DNA of 49,096 bases from positions 1 through 49,096 of the forward strand of contig CANLZY010000036.1 of the NCBI GenBank assembly GCA_947495685.1, written 5' to 3'. Made by a program: the position numbers and the translations under genes. This document shows positions 17,703 to 25,961 of this stretch, piece by piece (position 1 is the first letter of the stretch; the number at the start of each line of letters is the position of its first letter). This DNA is from an uncultured Tropicimonas sp. (GTDB taxonomy: Bacteria > Pseudomonadota > Alphaproteobacteria > Rhodobacterales > Rhodobacteraceae). Under the pieces are notes generated by a model, which made no database searches, was not told the origin of the DNA, and saw only the letters and a list, made by a program, of their open reading frames with translations.

Positions 17703-18722
17703 TTAGCGGAAGGGCGGGGAGTACAGCAGGCCGCCGGAGGTCCACTGTGCGTTCAGACCGCGCGCCAGACCGATCGGGGTGGTCTCGCCGATGTTCTTTT
17801 CGAACACTTCACCATAATTGCCAGCAACCGAGATCGCCTTGACGGCCCAGTCGGCCGGAACGCCGAGCATTTCGCCCAGGGTGCCTTCAGTGCCGAGCAG
17901 ACGGTTGATTTCCGGGTTGTTGCCGGCAGCGGCGGCCAGTTCGGCCACGTTCGCGGAGGTCACGCCGAGTTCTTCGGCAGCGACCAGCGCGTTCAGCGTC
18001 CAGGAAACCAGATCACCCCATTCGTTGTCGCCGTGGCGGACGAGCGGGCCCAGCGGCTCCTTGGAGATGATTTCCGGAAGGATCACGTGATCGGCGACAT
18101 TTTCGAAGGTTGCGCGGGTTGCGGCAAGACCGGAGGCGTCCGTGGTGTAGACGTCACAGGCACCGGCCAGGTACTGTTGTTGCGCTTCGGCGTTGGTTTC
18201 GATCGGAACCGGCTCGTAGCTCATGTTGTTGACGCGGAAGAAGTCGGCAAGGTTGAGCTCGGTCGTGGTGCCGGTCTGAATGCAGACAGTGGCGCCATCC
18301 AGTTCCTTGGCAGACGAAACGCCGAGTTCCTTGGGCACCATGAAGCCTTGGCCGTCGTAGTAGTTCACGCCGACGAAATCGAATTTCAGGTCGACATCGC
18401 GCGAGAACGTCCAGGTCGTGTTGCGCGCCAGCATGTCGATTTCGCCGGAAGCCAGCGCAGTGAAACGCGTCTTTCCGGTCGTCGGAACAAATTCGACGGC
18501 GCTCGGATCGTCGAGCACAGCTGCGGCGACGGCGCGGCAGACCGCCACGTCAAAACCTTGCCACTCACCATTGGCGTCGGGTGCAGCGAAGCCGGGAACG
18601 CCCGTGGCGACGCCACAGTTCAGCTTTCCACGTGCTTTCACGTCGTCCAACGTACCAGCCGCTGCGATACCAGCGGACACGCAGGCAAGCGCAAGCGCCC
18701 CAACGAATACGGATTTAGTCAT
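17703..18722 (-). CDS. bztA: Periplasmic amino-acid-binding protein (BztA/AapJ type)
   Basis: 339-residue solute-binding protein. A signal peptide spans about residues 1-22 (MTKS start, hydrophobic core, AAA cleavage region). The mature part carries the family-3 binding signature, including GFAAPDANGEWQGFDVAVCRA. The family binds glutamate, glutamine, aspartate and asparagine (Bzt) or a wider range (Aap); sequence alone does not separate these here. ATG 18722 is preceded by AGGAAGAGG. It is the first gene of the operon, and palindromes at 18835-18850 and 18942-18953 may regulate it. Confidence 0.95.
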   Translation of the reverse strand: MTKSVFVGALALACVSAGIAAAGTLDDVKARGKLNCGVATGVPGFAAPDANGEWQGFDVAVCRAVAAAVLDDPSAVEFVPTTGKTRFTALASGEIDMLARNTTWTFSRDVDLKFDFVGVNYYDGQGFMVPKELGVSSAKELDGATVCIQTGTTTELNLADFFRVNNMSYEPVPIETNAEAQQQYLAGACDVYTTDASGLAATRATFENVADHVILPEIISKEPLGPLVRHGDNEWGDLVSWTLNALVAAEELGVTSANVAELAAAAGNNPEINRLLGTEGTLGEMLGVPADWAVKAISVAGNYGEVFEKNIGETTPIGLARGLNAQWTSGGLLYSPPFR

Positions 18723-18834
18723 GTTTACCTCTTCCTGATAGTCCCCGTCCGTGAGTGGTCGGGTCGCTTTTTTGGGCCATCTTGCCCGTTTAAAGACGTT
18801 TGATCGTAGGCATCCCCTGCCCAACGCGTGAACT

Positions 18835-18850
18835 TTGGGCAAATTCCCAA
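18835..18850. promoter_or_regulatory. Candidate operator upstream of bztA
   Basis: TTGGG-N6-CCCAA is a perfect inverted repeat about 115 nt upstream of bztA. It lies just downstream of a TTGACG (minus strand, 18856-18861), where it would overlap the spacer and -10 of a promoter. The regulator is not identifiable. Confidence 0.35.
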
Positions 18851-18941
18851 GAAAACGTCAAGGGCAGACAATCCACGACGCAGCGGGAACGCCTTGAAAA
18901 TGGGCTCGTTCAAAGCAGAGATTATTTTCTGTGCGGCCAGA

Positions 18942-18953
18942 ATTGGCGCCAAT
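18942..18953. promoter_or_regulatory. 12-bp palindrome between bztA and ATP12
   Basis: ATTGGCGCCAAT is a perfect 12-bp palindrome 7 nt downstream of the ATP12 stop and about 220 nt upstream of bztA. It could be a distal operator; nothing else supports this. Confidence 0.2.
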
Positions 18954-18959
18954 CGGAAA

Positions 18960-19676
18960 TCAGGCAGTCGGACGAGACAGATTGAAGAAGATCGCGGCCT
19001 GCAGGAACTCGCCACGCTTTCGGGCGGCCAATGCGGCGGCCTCTTCATCGACACCCCACTGGGCTTCTTGCCAGGTCTCGTCGATCCGCGACCGGCGCCA
19101 CAGTTCCTCGACCGGCAGCGCACTCTCCAATGCTGCCAACCCTATGATCAGGCTTCCCGAAAGGCTGACCAGGTCATGCAAAGCGGTTAACCCAAAGGCG
19201 TCGATCTGTGCAACGACTCGCCGCAGTTCGGCCAGGCTCTCGGCAGATTGCGACACCGGCATAACACCAGTCGTGGGCGTCAAACGCACCGAAAGTCGGC
19301 TCTCGGCCCAATCCAGAAGCGGGTCCCAGGCTTCGGACTGACGCGCAACCAACCGTTCGGGCGCGTCGGCGCGATAGCAGCACAAATCGGTCTCGCCATA
19401 AGCTGAAATCAACTCCGCGACCTCATCGAACTGGGTTGCGACCTTGTCGATAGTTGCATTTGCCGACCGTGTCAGCGGCATGGTCTCCGGGGTGATTCGG
19501 TCGGTTTGGGCGTCCCATTCAGCGGCGATCCCCTCGGCAAGGGCGCGCGTGGGAACCACCAGCGAGATCTTCGCCGGAGTCCGGACGGGCCGACCGTCCA
19601 GCGTGATCGCCCAACCGCCGTCAACCCGGCTGGCCTCGGCCTGTTTCCAGAATCGCTTGGCGCTCCGTTCGCTCAT
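18960..19676 (-). CDS. ATP12-type F1-ATPase assembly chaperone
   Basis: 238-residue protein of the ATP12 family. The N terminus carries KRFWKQA and the GWAITLDGRPVRTPAK segment, and the middle has the typical YGETDLCCYRA motif and the QSEAWDPLLDWA stretch. The family chaperones the F1 alpha subunit in mitochondria and is widespread in alphaproteobacteria, where its role is presumed similar. Its ATG directly abuts the HAD phosphatase stop, so the two are cotranslated with the upstream pseudouridine synthase and crcB. Confidence 0.93.
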   Translation of the reverse strand: MSERSAKRFWKQAEASRVDGGWAITLDGRPVRTPAKISLVVPTRALAEGIAAEWDAQTDRITPETMPLTRSANATIDKVATQFDEVAELISAYGETDLCCYRADAPERLVARQSEAWDPLLDWAESRLSVRLTPTTGVMPVSQSAESLAELRRVVAQIDAFGLTALHDLVSLSGSLIIGLAALESALPVEELWRRSRIDETWQEAQWGVDEEAAALAARKRGEFLQAAIFFNLSRPTA

Positions 19677-20366
19677 TCAACTCTCCCAGATCGTCTCGAG
19701 CGCATCGCGCAGGGCATCATAGCTGTCGACGACACAGGTCGCGCCGGCCTCGTGCAGCGCATCGACCGCATGATAGCCCCAACTGACACCGATGGTCCAC
19801 AAACCGGCCGCGCGCCCCATCTCGATGTCATAGGTGGTATCGCCGATCATCACCGCGTCGGTCGCGGCAGTGCCGGTTTCCGACAGCGCGGCATGCAGCA
19901 TTGAGGGATGCGGCTTGGACGGGTGAAAGTCGGCGACCTGTTCAGTGACAAAGGAGCCGGTCAGACCATGCGCCCGCAAGAGGTGATCCAGCCCACGGCG
20001 GGATTTTCCGGTGGCGATCCCGACAAGCCTGTCGTCCCGCGCCAACAATGTATCGATCGTATCCCGGGCGCCGGGGTACATCGGCGACATTTCCAGAGGC
20101 TCACCGGACATGCGGATGTCGGCATAGCTGTCCTTGTAGCCCTGCACCAACGCCGCCAGTTCTGCAGCAGATCCGCCGGGTAGAAGACGCACCATCGCTT
20201 CTGGCAACGACAGCCCGACGATCGACAGGACGGCATCCCGTTCTGGGCAGGCCAACCCGACCGCTTCAAAGGCATGGGCCATCGCGGCAAGGATATGGGC
20301 CTGACTGTCCACAAGGGTGCCGTCAACGTCGAAGATCACCAGCCGCAAGGGTGTGTCCTGTGTCAT
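19677..20366 (-). CDS. HAD hydrolase, phosphoglycolate-phosphatase-like
   Basis: 229-residue HAD-superfamily phosphatase, class IA. Motif I is FDVDGTLVDS (nucleophile Asp), motif II is GIATGKS (Thr), motif III is the KPHP Lys, and motif IV is MIGDTTYDIEMG. The helical cap lies between motifs I and II. The closest known type is Gph-like, but substrates vary widely in this group. The start overlaps the pseudouridine synthase stop by 4 nt, and ATP12 follows without spacing. Confidence 0.88.
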   Translation of the reverse strand: MTQDTPLRLVIFDVDGTLVDSQAHILAAMAHAFEAVGLACPERDAVLSIVGLSLPEAMVRLLPGGSAAELAALVQGYKDSYADIRMSGEPLEMSPMYPGARDTIDTLLARDDRLVGIATGKSRRGLDHLLRAHGLTGSFVTEQVADFHPSKPHPSMLHAALSETGTAATDAVMIGDTTYDIEMGRAAGLWTIGVSWGYHAVDALHEAGATCVVDSYDALRDALETIWES

Positions 20367-21403
20367 TCCTCGTCCTCGAACGGATCATCGAGCACGTCCT
20401 CGGCCCGCCAGTCCAAGGTTTCCCAGGTCCGAACCATGTGTTCGGGCAAGGCGGCCGTCACGTTCAGCAATTTGCCCGTGACCGGATGGGTCAGGCGCAG
20501 CGATCGGGCGTGCAGGTGCAGCTTGCGCGACAGCCCGCCGCCAAGCCCGGCCCCCCAGCCGTCGCCCATGTTTTCCTGCCCCGATCCGCCGTACTTGCCA
20601 TCGCCGATGATCGGGTTCCCCAGTTCGGCCATGTGCGCCCGCAACTGGTGGGTACGGCCCGTGATCGGCACCAACGCCACCCAACTGAGCCGCCCGCCGA
20701 GCCCAGACAGCACCGCGTAGTCTGTCGTCGCACGCTTTGCGCCGGGCGTGTTCTCCACCTCGCGCGGATGCACGCAATGCATCTTTTCACCCTCGCCGGT
20801 GCCACCGTGTCCGGGCGCCTTGACCAGACCGTAACGGATGGTGCCAACCTTGGGCGACGGAACGCCGGCAACAGCGGCCCAATAGATCTTGCGGGTTTCG
20901 CGGGACCGGAATGCCTCTGTCAGGGCACTTGCCACGCTTCGGGTCCGCGCCAGCACCAAGACCCCGGACGTGTCCTTGTCCAGACGGTGCACAAGCCGCG
21001 GTTTGTCCTCGAAGCCGAACCGCAAGGCGTCACACATGCCATCGACGTGCCGGGTCTGCTTGCTGCCGCCCTGTGTCGCCAACCCTGCAGGTTTGTTCAG
21101 AACAATGATGTGATCATCTCGGTAGATCACGCAGCTCTGGATCAACCGTGCATCGTCTGCCGACACGGTGGGGCGTTCGGTTCGGGGTGCCTCGGTGTCC
21201 GGTAGCGGCGGCACGCGCACGAGCTGCCCAGCCTCCAGACGGGTCGAGGATTTCACCCGTCCGCCATCGACCCGGATCTCTCCCTTGCGGCACAGCTTCT
21301 CGATATAGCCCTGCCCAATGTGCGGAAACTGGCGGCGGAACCAACGGTCCAGCCTTTGATCGGCGTCATCGGCGGCGATCTCGAATGTCTGAACACCGCT
21401 CAT
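20363..21403 (-). CDS. RluA/RluC-family pseudouridine synthase
   Basis: 346-residue enzyme. An N-terminal S4 RNA-binding domain (about 10-80) precedes a catalytic domain. The active-site motif is VHRLDKDTSGVLVLA, with the catalytic Asp following RL. The C-terminal part shows TGRTHQLRAHM. The family converts uridine to pseudouridine in 23S rRNA; RluC-like specificity is likely because of the S4 domain. The start at 21403 is chosen from the overlap with crcB and the family N terminus; a longer frame is antisense-like noise over crcB. Confidence 0.92.
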   Translation of the reverse strand: MSGVQTFEIAADDADQRLDRWFRRQFPHIGQGYIEKLCRKGEIRVDGGRVKSSTRLEAGQLVRVPPLPDTEAPRTERPTVSADDARLIQSCVIYRDDHIIVLNKPAGLATQGGSKQTRHVDGMCDALRFGFEDKPRLVHRLDKDTSGVLVLARTRSVASALTEAFRSRETRKIYWAAVAGVPSPKVGTIRYGLVKAPGHGGTGEGEKMHCVHPREVENTPGAKRATTDYAVLSGLGGRLSWVALVPITGRTHQLRAHMAELGNPIIGDGKYGGSGQENMGDGWGAGLGGGLSRKLHLHARSLRLTHPVTGKLLNVTAALPEHMVRTWETLDWRAEDVLDDPFEDEE

Positions 21404-21783
21404 GATACAGGCACCACGCCACGGGCAAGACTCAGGCCGGCCACCAAGGCCGCAAGCGCCACCAGAACCGACGTCGCCATATAGAGAAAGGCGATCCCGG
21501 TCCGGCCTTCTTCCAGCAGGAAGATGGCATCCAGTGAAAACGCCGAGAAGGTGGTGAACCCGCCAAGCACGCCGGTCATGATGAACGGGACCAAGTGGTT
21601 TCCGCCCTTGCGTTCCAGGATCACCACAAGCGCGCCCATCAGGAAGGATCCGACGATGTTTACCGTGAGCGTGCCCCAGGGAAAGCCAACGCCGAACCAC
21701 GACTTCATGGCGACATTGGTCAGATAGCGACAGGACGCGCCAACGGCACCCCCGAGGGCTACATATGCAACTGTTGTTATCAT
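21400..21783 (-). CDS. crcB: Fluoride exporter CrcB/Fluc
   Basis: 127-residue small membrane protein with four hydrophobic helices. The signature GGFTTFSAFSLD is present, with the conserved Phe residues of the fluoride pore and the N of VNIVGSF. Fluc channels work as antiparallel dimers, and a single 127-residue gene suggests a homodimer. The stop overlaps the pseudouridine synthase start by 4 nt. No fluoride riboswitch fits the 51-nt gap upstream. Confidence 0.95.
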   Translation of the reverse strand: MITTVAYVALGGAVGASCRYLTNVAMKSWFGVGFPWGTLTVNIVGSFLMGALVVILERKGGNHLVPFIMTGVLGGFTTFSAFSLDAIFLLEEGRTGIAFLYMATSVLVALAALVAGLSLARGVVPVS

Positions 21784-21834
21784 GCGGTCTCTGTCGGGCG
21801 CTGCCGGGGCATTGTCAAGCGCAGCGGACGGGCA

Positions 21835-22479
21835 TCAGCCGACGTCGTTGTCGACAACCTCGATTATCCGGTCGGCGGGCACGTCGCCCTTCACGACCTT
21901 GCGGCCGTGAATCATCGATGGCACCAGGTTCTCGTGTTTCCAGATCTTGTAGAAAGCGATTGCCGCAAGGTGCAGAACCACCAGCAACAGGATGAGCACC
22001 GGCACGGTCTGATGCCAACCGGTTGCCCAACCGACCATGCCATCCGCAGCACCATCGACCAGCGGACCCTTGTTGATGAAATCGTCAGGGTCGGTGTAGA
22101 GGCCGGTGAAGGCCTGGAAGCCGAGCACTCCAAGCAGCGCAAAGACAGACAGGGCACCGATCGGATTGTGGCCGGGCCAGAAGCTTGGCTTGCGGCTGGA
22201 TGCACCCGAAAGGTAGCTGATGAAGGTTCCGGGCCCATAGATGAAATCCCGGAACCTTGCGGGCCAACGGCCGAACAGCCCCCAGATCACCCGGAACGTG
22301 ATCAGTGCGATGGCCGCGTAGCCGAAGTAGAAATGCAGCGTCATGATTCCCGGGCCGAATTTTCCCAGGATCCATGACGAGCAGACGCAGATCACCAGCG
22401 CCCAGTGAAACACCCGCACGAACGGGTCCCACAGACGAACTTCCTTAAGCTGCTGCGACGCAGGTGATCCGCTGTTCAT
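21835..22479 (-). CDS. Cytochrome b561-type membrane protein
   Basis: 214-residue di-heme b-type cytochrome with four membrane helices. Candidate heme-ligating His residues lie in RVFHWALV, TLHFYFGY, GWHQTVP and LLVVLHLAA. The type transfers electrons between quinol and periplasmic partners. It begins 5 nt after the cytochrome c' gene, so the two very likely form a functional pair at the membrane. The acceptor is unknown. Confidence 0.87.
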   Translation of the reverse strand: MNSGSPASQQLKEVRLWDPFVRVFHWALVICVCSSWILGKFGPGIMTLHFYFGYAAIALITFRVIWGLFGRWPARFRDFIYGPGTFISYLSGASSRKPSFWPGHNPIGALSVFALLGVLGFQAFTGLYTDPDDFINKGPLVDGAADGMVGWATGWHQTVPVLILLLVVLHLAAIAFYKIWKHENLVPSMIHGRKVVKGDVPADRIIEVVDNDVG

Positions 22480-22484
22480 TGCTC

Positions 22485-22940
22485 TCAGTCTTTCTTGGCC
22501 TGATAGACCTTGTGGCAGCCGCTGCAGTTCTGGCCAACGCCACCGAGCGCCTGCGCCATCTCACCCTTGCCACTGCCGGCCACGGCCTGGAGCGCTGCGG
22601 CGGCCTTGACAAGCGCGCCACCGAATTCACCGGCCTTGGCACCGTCGGTCCAGAGCGCGGGCTTCGCATAGGAGACACCCGGCATGTCTTCGGACGACGT
22701 GCCCGGCAGCCAATAGCCCGACTGATCCTTCGTCGACAGTTCAACGATCATGTCCGCTGCCTTTTGAGCGGCGGCTGCGTCGTAATCCATTTCGCCCTTG
22801 GCCATCTTGGCCAGTTGCCCAACCGATTGCCCGTAGCCCTTCATGTGGTCCTGACGGGCCTTGACGGCGTCGGTCATCGCATCGGCGGCAACGATAGTGG
22901 GGATAGACAATGCAATTGCAGCAAGAATCATTTTGCGCAT
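22485..22940 (-). CDS. Cytochrome c' (periplasmic)
   Basis: 151-residue secreted protein. A signal peptide covers about 1-19 (MRKMILAAIALSIPTIVA). The single CSGCH heme site is near the C terminus at 139-143, as expected for class II cytochromes c, and the preceding sequence is helical. Cytochromes c' bind nitric oxide and protect against it in related phototrophs and denitrifiers; the role here is inferred. The start at 22940 is chosen for the signal peptide; a 50-residue upstream extension is not credible. Inverted repeats lie just upstream. Confidence 0.92.
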   Translation of the reverse strand: MRKMILAAIALSIPTIVAADAMTDAVKARQDHMKGYGQSVGQLAKMAKGEMDYDAAAAQKAADMIVELSTKDQSGYWLPGTSSEDMPGVSYAKPALWTDGAKAGEFGGALVKAAAALQAVAGSGKGEMAQALGGVGQNCSGCHKVYQAKKD

Positions 22941-23027
22941 GTGTGGGCTCCTTGATGGCCTGATGAACACCTGCCCCGTTATACGAGGTTCAGGGTATCT
23001 TTTGCTCGACAAATTTGCACAGCCAAC

Positions 23028-23045
23028 GTTTCTTTTTGAAGAAAC
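23028..23045. repeat. Inverted repeat between rarA and cytochrome c'
   Basis: GTTTCTT and AAGAAAC surround a 4-nt loop, in an AT-rich patch about 90 nt upstream of the cytochrome c' start and just after the rarA stop. A nearby TTTG-N5-CAAA lies around 23001-23013. Either could be a binding site for a redox or NO regulator, or the first could be a weak rarA terminator. Confidence 0.35.
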
Positions 23046-23073
23046 ATCCACAAAGTCGGTTTTATTTGCACCG

Positions 23074-24390
23074 TCAGCTTGCGGGACCACGCTTCGCGCG
23101 CAGTTTCACGAAGTAGTCGACCCGGCGTTTCAGTTCACGCTCGAATCCCCGCTCTACCGGCAGGTAGTAGATGCCGCGTTTCATTGTGTCGGGAAAATAG
23201 TTCTGCCCCGAGAACCCATCCTGGGCGTCGTGGTCATATTCGTATCCCGAGCCATAGCCTTGATCCTTCATCAGGTTTGTCGGCGCATTCAGGATGTGCT
23301 TGGGCGGTGGCTCGGACCCGGTTTGCGCCGCGGCCTTCATCGCCGCCTTGAACCCGGCGTAGGTCGCATTGGATTTGGGCGCGAGCGCGAGGTAGACAAT
23401 CGCCTGCGCCAGCGCCAGCTCTCCCTCGGGGCTGCCAAGCCGCTCGTAGGTCTCCCAGGCCTGTAGGCACACGCCCTGAGCCTGCGGGTCAGCCAAGCCG
23501 ATATCCTCGACCGCCATCCGGGTTATCCGGCGCGCCAGGAACCGTGGATCCTCCCCACCCTTCAGCATCCGCGCCAGCCAGTACAGCGCGGCGTCCGGGT
23601 CCGAGCCGCGGACGGATTTGTGCAAGGCCGAGATCAGATTGTAGTGCGCATCGCCGGACTTGTCGTATTGGGCCGCCCTCCGGGTCAGCCGGGCCGTCAA
23701 CTGGTCAACGTCCAGCGGCTCCGTTCCTTGCCAACTGCTCACCTGTTCCACCAGGTTCAGCAGCGCGCGCCCATCTCCATCGGCCATGTTGATCAACGCA
23801 ACGCGAGCACCGACTGTCAGAGGCAACTGCGCCTCCAGTTCCGATTCTGCACGGGTCAGCATTGCGGTCAGGGCAATATCGTCCAACCGGTTCAGTACCA
23901 ACACCTGAGACCGGCTCAGCACAGCGGCGTTCAACTCGAACGACGGGTTCTCCGTCGTCGCGCCAACCAGCACGATGGTGCCATCCTCCATATGCGGCAG
24001 GAACCCGTCCTGTTGCGCCTTGTTGAACCTGTGGATCTCGTCGACGAACAACAGCGTCCCCGTCCCTCGTTGCCGGCGCATGCGCGCCGCCTCAAAGACC
24101 TTTCGCAACTCCGGGACACCGGTGAAAATGGCACTGATCTGCACGAAATGCAGATCGGTTTCGTCGGCCAGCAACCGCGCGATGGTCGTCTTGCCGACCC
24201 CGGGCGGCCCCCACAGGATCAGCGAAGACAGATGACCGGCCGCGAGCATCGCCCCCAATGGAGCATTCGGACCAAGAAGATGATCCTGCCCGATGACCTC
24301 GGCCAGCGTTGCCGGGCGCAGACGGTCCGCCAACGGGCGCGATGCGCCATCGATTGCGGTGGGCGATACATTTTCAAACAGGTCCGTCAT
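23074..24390 (-). CDS. rarA: Replication-associated recombination protein A
   Basis: 438-residue AAA+ ATPase of the RarA/MgsA/WRNIP1 family, which acts at stalled replication forks. Walker A is GPPGVGKTT, Walker B is LLFVDEIHRF, sensor 1 is in VGATTENPSF, and the C-terminal region has the conserved SVRGSDPDAALYWLARML stretch and KHILNAPT. The ATG at 24390 gives the standard N terminus; one three codons earlier is possible. It heads a run of minus-strand genes but is separated from cytochrome c' by 133 nt. Confidence 0.96.
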   Translation of the reverse strand: MTDLFENVSPTAIDGASRPLADRLRPATLAEVIGQDHLLGPNAPLGAMLAAGHLSSLILWGPPGVGKTTIARLLADETDLHFVQISAIFTGVPELRKVFEAARMRRQRGTGTLLFVDEIHRFNKAQQDGFLPHMEDGTIVLVGATTENPSFELNAAVLSRSQVLVLNRLDDIALTAMLTRAESELEAQLPLTVGARVALINMADGDGRALLNLVEQVSSWQGTEPLDVDQLTARLTRRAAQYDKSGDAHYNLISALHKSVRGSDPDAALYWLARMLKGGEDPRFLARRITRMAVEDIGLADPQAQGVCLQAWETYERLGSPEGELALAQAIVYLALAPKSNATYAGFKAAMKAAAQTGSEPPPKHILNAPTNLMKDQGYGSGYEYDHDAQDGFSGQNYFPDTMKRGIYYLPVERGFERELKRRVDYFVKLRAKRGPAS

Positions 24391-24441
24391 GGGCGGCACA
24401 TTAGGCGCGCGGAACCGGAAGGAAAAGTCGGCAGGCCTTTT

Positions 24442-25053
24442 TTACAGCAGTCGGGCATCCTTGGCGCGCTGTATGGCCTCGGCCGTGGTGCGTGCCATCA
24501 GGCGTTGCCGGGCCGACGTCAGGCGGGCCTTGAGGGCACTTTCCGATATGTTCAGCTTGGCCGCCGCCGCCGCGTGCCGATCACCGGCGGCGATCAGGCG
24601 CAGCGCCTCGACCTGTGCCTGCGTCAGGTTCTCGGGCGGTTCCGTCATGTCGTGCATCCGACGGATGATGTTGGCGATCTGCTGCATTTCGGTTTCGGTA
24701 AATTCCCGGTCCGACCGCCCGGCGCTACCGATGGTCCGGGAGGCAATCGGTCCGCAAGACACCTGAACGCCAAATTTCAGCCCGTGGTCAGCAGCCTCTG
24801 TCATGATCCCGAACGGATCCGGCAGACCTACCTCACTCCAGCGCGAGACCCCTTCCGTGGAAAACCCCCAGGCCGTCATGGGATCACGCATCGCATAGGC
24901 CTGAGCCGTGTAGCGGTCGATCCAGGCACGATTGTAGGTTTGAAACGTCATCAACGGCGACGCAAAACGGATGTGCAGCCCGACAAAATATCCGGCAGGC
25001 GACAGTGACGCCAAAAGGCGTAATTCTCGTTCAATCGTCGCACGTTCCGTCAT
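24442..25053 (-). CDS. LuxR-type regulator with autoinducer-binding domain (solo)
   Basis: 203-residue transcription factor. The N-terminal domain has W44, Y48, D57-P58 and W72, with the same spacing as the acyl-homoserine-lactone contacts W57, Y61, D70 and W85 of TraR. The C-terminal domain (about 140-203) is a LuxR-type helix-turn-helix, with ISESALKARL as the recognition-helix region; its first Glu of the usual LTxRE is Gln. No luxI-type synthase is present in the window, so it is a solo or its synthase lies elsewhere. It is divergent from a 47-codon small ORF, a plausible target. Confidence 0.87.
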   Translation of the reverse strand: MTERATIERELRLLASLSPAGYFVGLHIRFASPLMTFQTYNRAWIDRYTAQAYAMRDPMTAWGFSTEGVSRWSEVGLPDPFGIMTEAADHGLKFGVQVSCGPIASRTIGSAGRSDREFTETEMQQIANIIRRMHDMTEPPENLTQAQVEALRLIAAGDRHAAAAAKLNISESALKARLTSARQRLMARTTAEAIQRAKDARLL

Positions 25054-25123
25054 GAACTTTTTGGATCAGTTGCCGCCTACGAGGTCAATATCAAAGTGAA
25101 TAAAGGGTTAATGGAGGTGTTCG

Positions 25124-25267
25124 ATGGCTCCCGGGAATTTCCCAATCATTCCCATGGCCGTTCAGGTCGGCGGTCGAAGAATCCGCCCGCGGCCGATGCA
25201 GATACTGCCGGTGCTTCATGCGCTCGACCTTCCGTCAGATCGGCATTTCCATCGCCTCGAGGAATGA
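25124..25267 (+). CDS. Small ORF, 47 codons, divergent from luxR
   Basis: An ATG at 25124 is preceded by GGAGGTG with 5-nt spacing, close to an ideal ribosome binding site. The frame runs 47 codons to TGA at 25265-25267 and encodes MAPGNFPIIPMAVQVGG at the start, then a region rich in Arg and Pro. No family is recognised and there is no membrane segment. Third-position GC is only moderately high. The stop lies 30 nt before the terminator of rplQ. It is read away from the LuxR gene, with 70 nt between the two starts. It may be a real small protein or a leader peptide. Confidence 0.45.
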   Translation: MAPGNFPIIPMAVQVGGRRIRPRPMQILPVLHALDLPSDRHFHRLEE

Positions 25268-25297
25268 AACCTCGACGCGGACACAGCCCGAAACGAA

Positions 25298-25329
25298 ATC
25301 AGCGACACCGATTTCTCGGTGCCGCTGAT
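25298..25329 (-). terminator. Terminator of the alpha operon (after rplQ)
   Basis: Two 14-nt arms (25298-25311, 25316-25329) around a 4-nt loop pair fully in RNA, with one G-U pair. The minus-strand RNA then continues into a T-rich tail. It lies about 90 nt after the rplQ stop and could also stop the small ORF from the other side. Confidence 0.75.
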
Positions 25330-25418
25330 CAATTCGAGTGGTGAAGCGAAACTCCTCCCGGAGAGCGTCCGACTTATTGTCCAGGCAAGGACGTCGGCCG
25401 GCTTCTGGGACGCGCGCC

Positions 25419-25829
25419 TTATTCGGCGGCGGCTTCTTCGCGGGCCCGATCGGCGGAACCCTTGGCATCGGCATCACGATCAACCAGTTCGATGATTGCC
25501 ATGGGCGCCATGTCACCATAGCGGAAACCAGCTTTCAGAATGCGGACGCAGCCACCGTTGCGTTCGGCATAGCGCGGGCCGAGCACTTCAAACAGTTTTG
25601 CAACGTACTGGTCCTGCTTCAGGCGCGAGCGAGCCAGACGACGGGCGTGCAGGTCCCCGCGCTTGCCAAGAGTGATCAGCTTTTCGATGATCGGCTTCAG
25701 TTCTTTGGCCTTCGGCAGCGTGGTCTTGATTTGCTCGTGCTCGATCAAAGAGCCGGCCATGTTCGCAAAGAGCGCCTTGCGGTGCTCGTGAGTGCGGTTC
25801 AGGCGGCGGTATCCGCGGGCGTGACGCAT
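25419..25829 (-). CDS. rplQ: 50S ribosomal protein L17
   Basis: 136-residue L17. The N terminus [17 protein letters not shown] and the following [16 protein letters not shown] are diagnostic. The acidic Ala-rich tail is an extension common in alphaproteobacteria. It ends the alpha operon rpsM-rpsK-rpoA-rplQ and is followed by a stem-loop terminator. Confidence 0.98.
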   Translation of the reverse strand: MRHARGYRRLNRTHEHRKALFANMAGSLIEHEQIKTTLPKAKELKPIIEKLITLGKRGDLHARRLARSRLKQDQYVAKLFEVLGPRYAERNGGCVRILKAGFRYGDMAPMAIIELVDRDADAKGSADRAREEAAAE

Positions 25830-25961
25830 TTTCTATCTCCTAATTGCCCTCTACGGGCTGTTTTACTTTGTCTGGCCAGAGATGCGTGTCTCCGGCTCTC
25901 CTTGGGGCTGATCGCCCGGGTCTTCGTGGTCGCGCCTCGAAAGGCGCGACCAGATCGAAAA

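Noticed and set aside
21784-21834. Possible fluoride riboswitch before crcB
   Set aside because: The 51-nt gap is short and I could not find the conserved riboswitch core; crcB appears to be expressed with upstream genes.
25096-25344. 82-codon plus-strand frame overlapping the small ORF beside luxR
   Set aside because: The alternative frame beginning at 25124 has the ideal ribosome binding site; this one starts at GTG without one and runs through the rplQ terminator.
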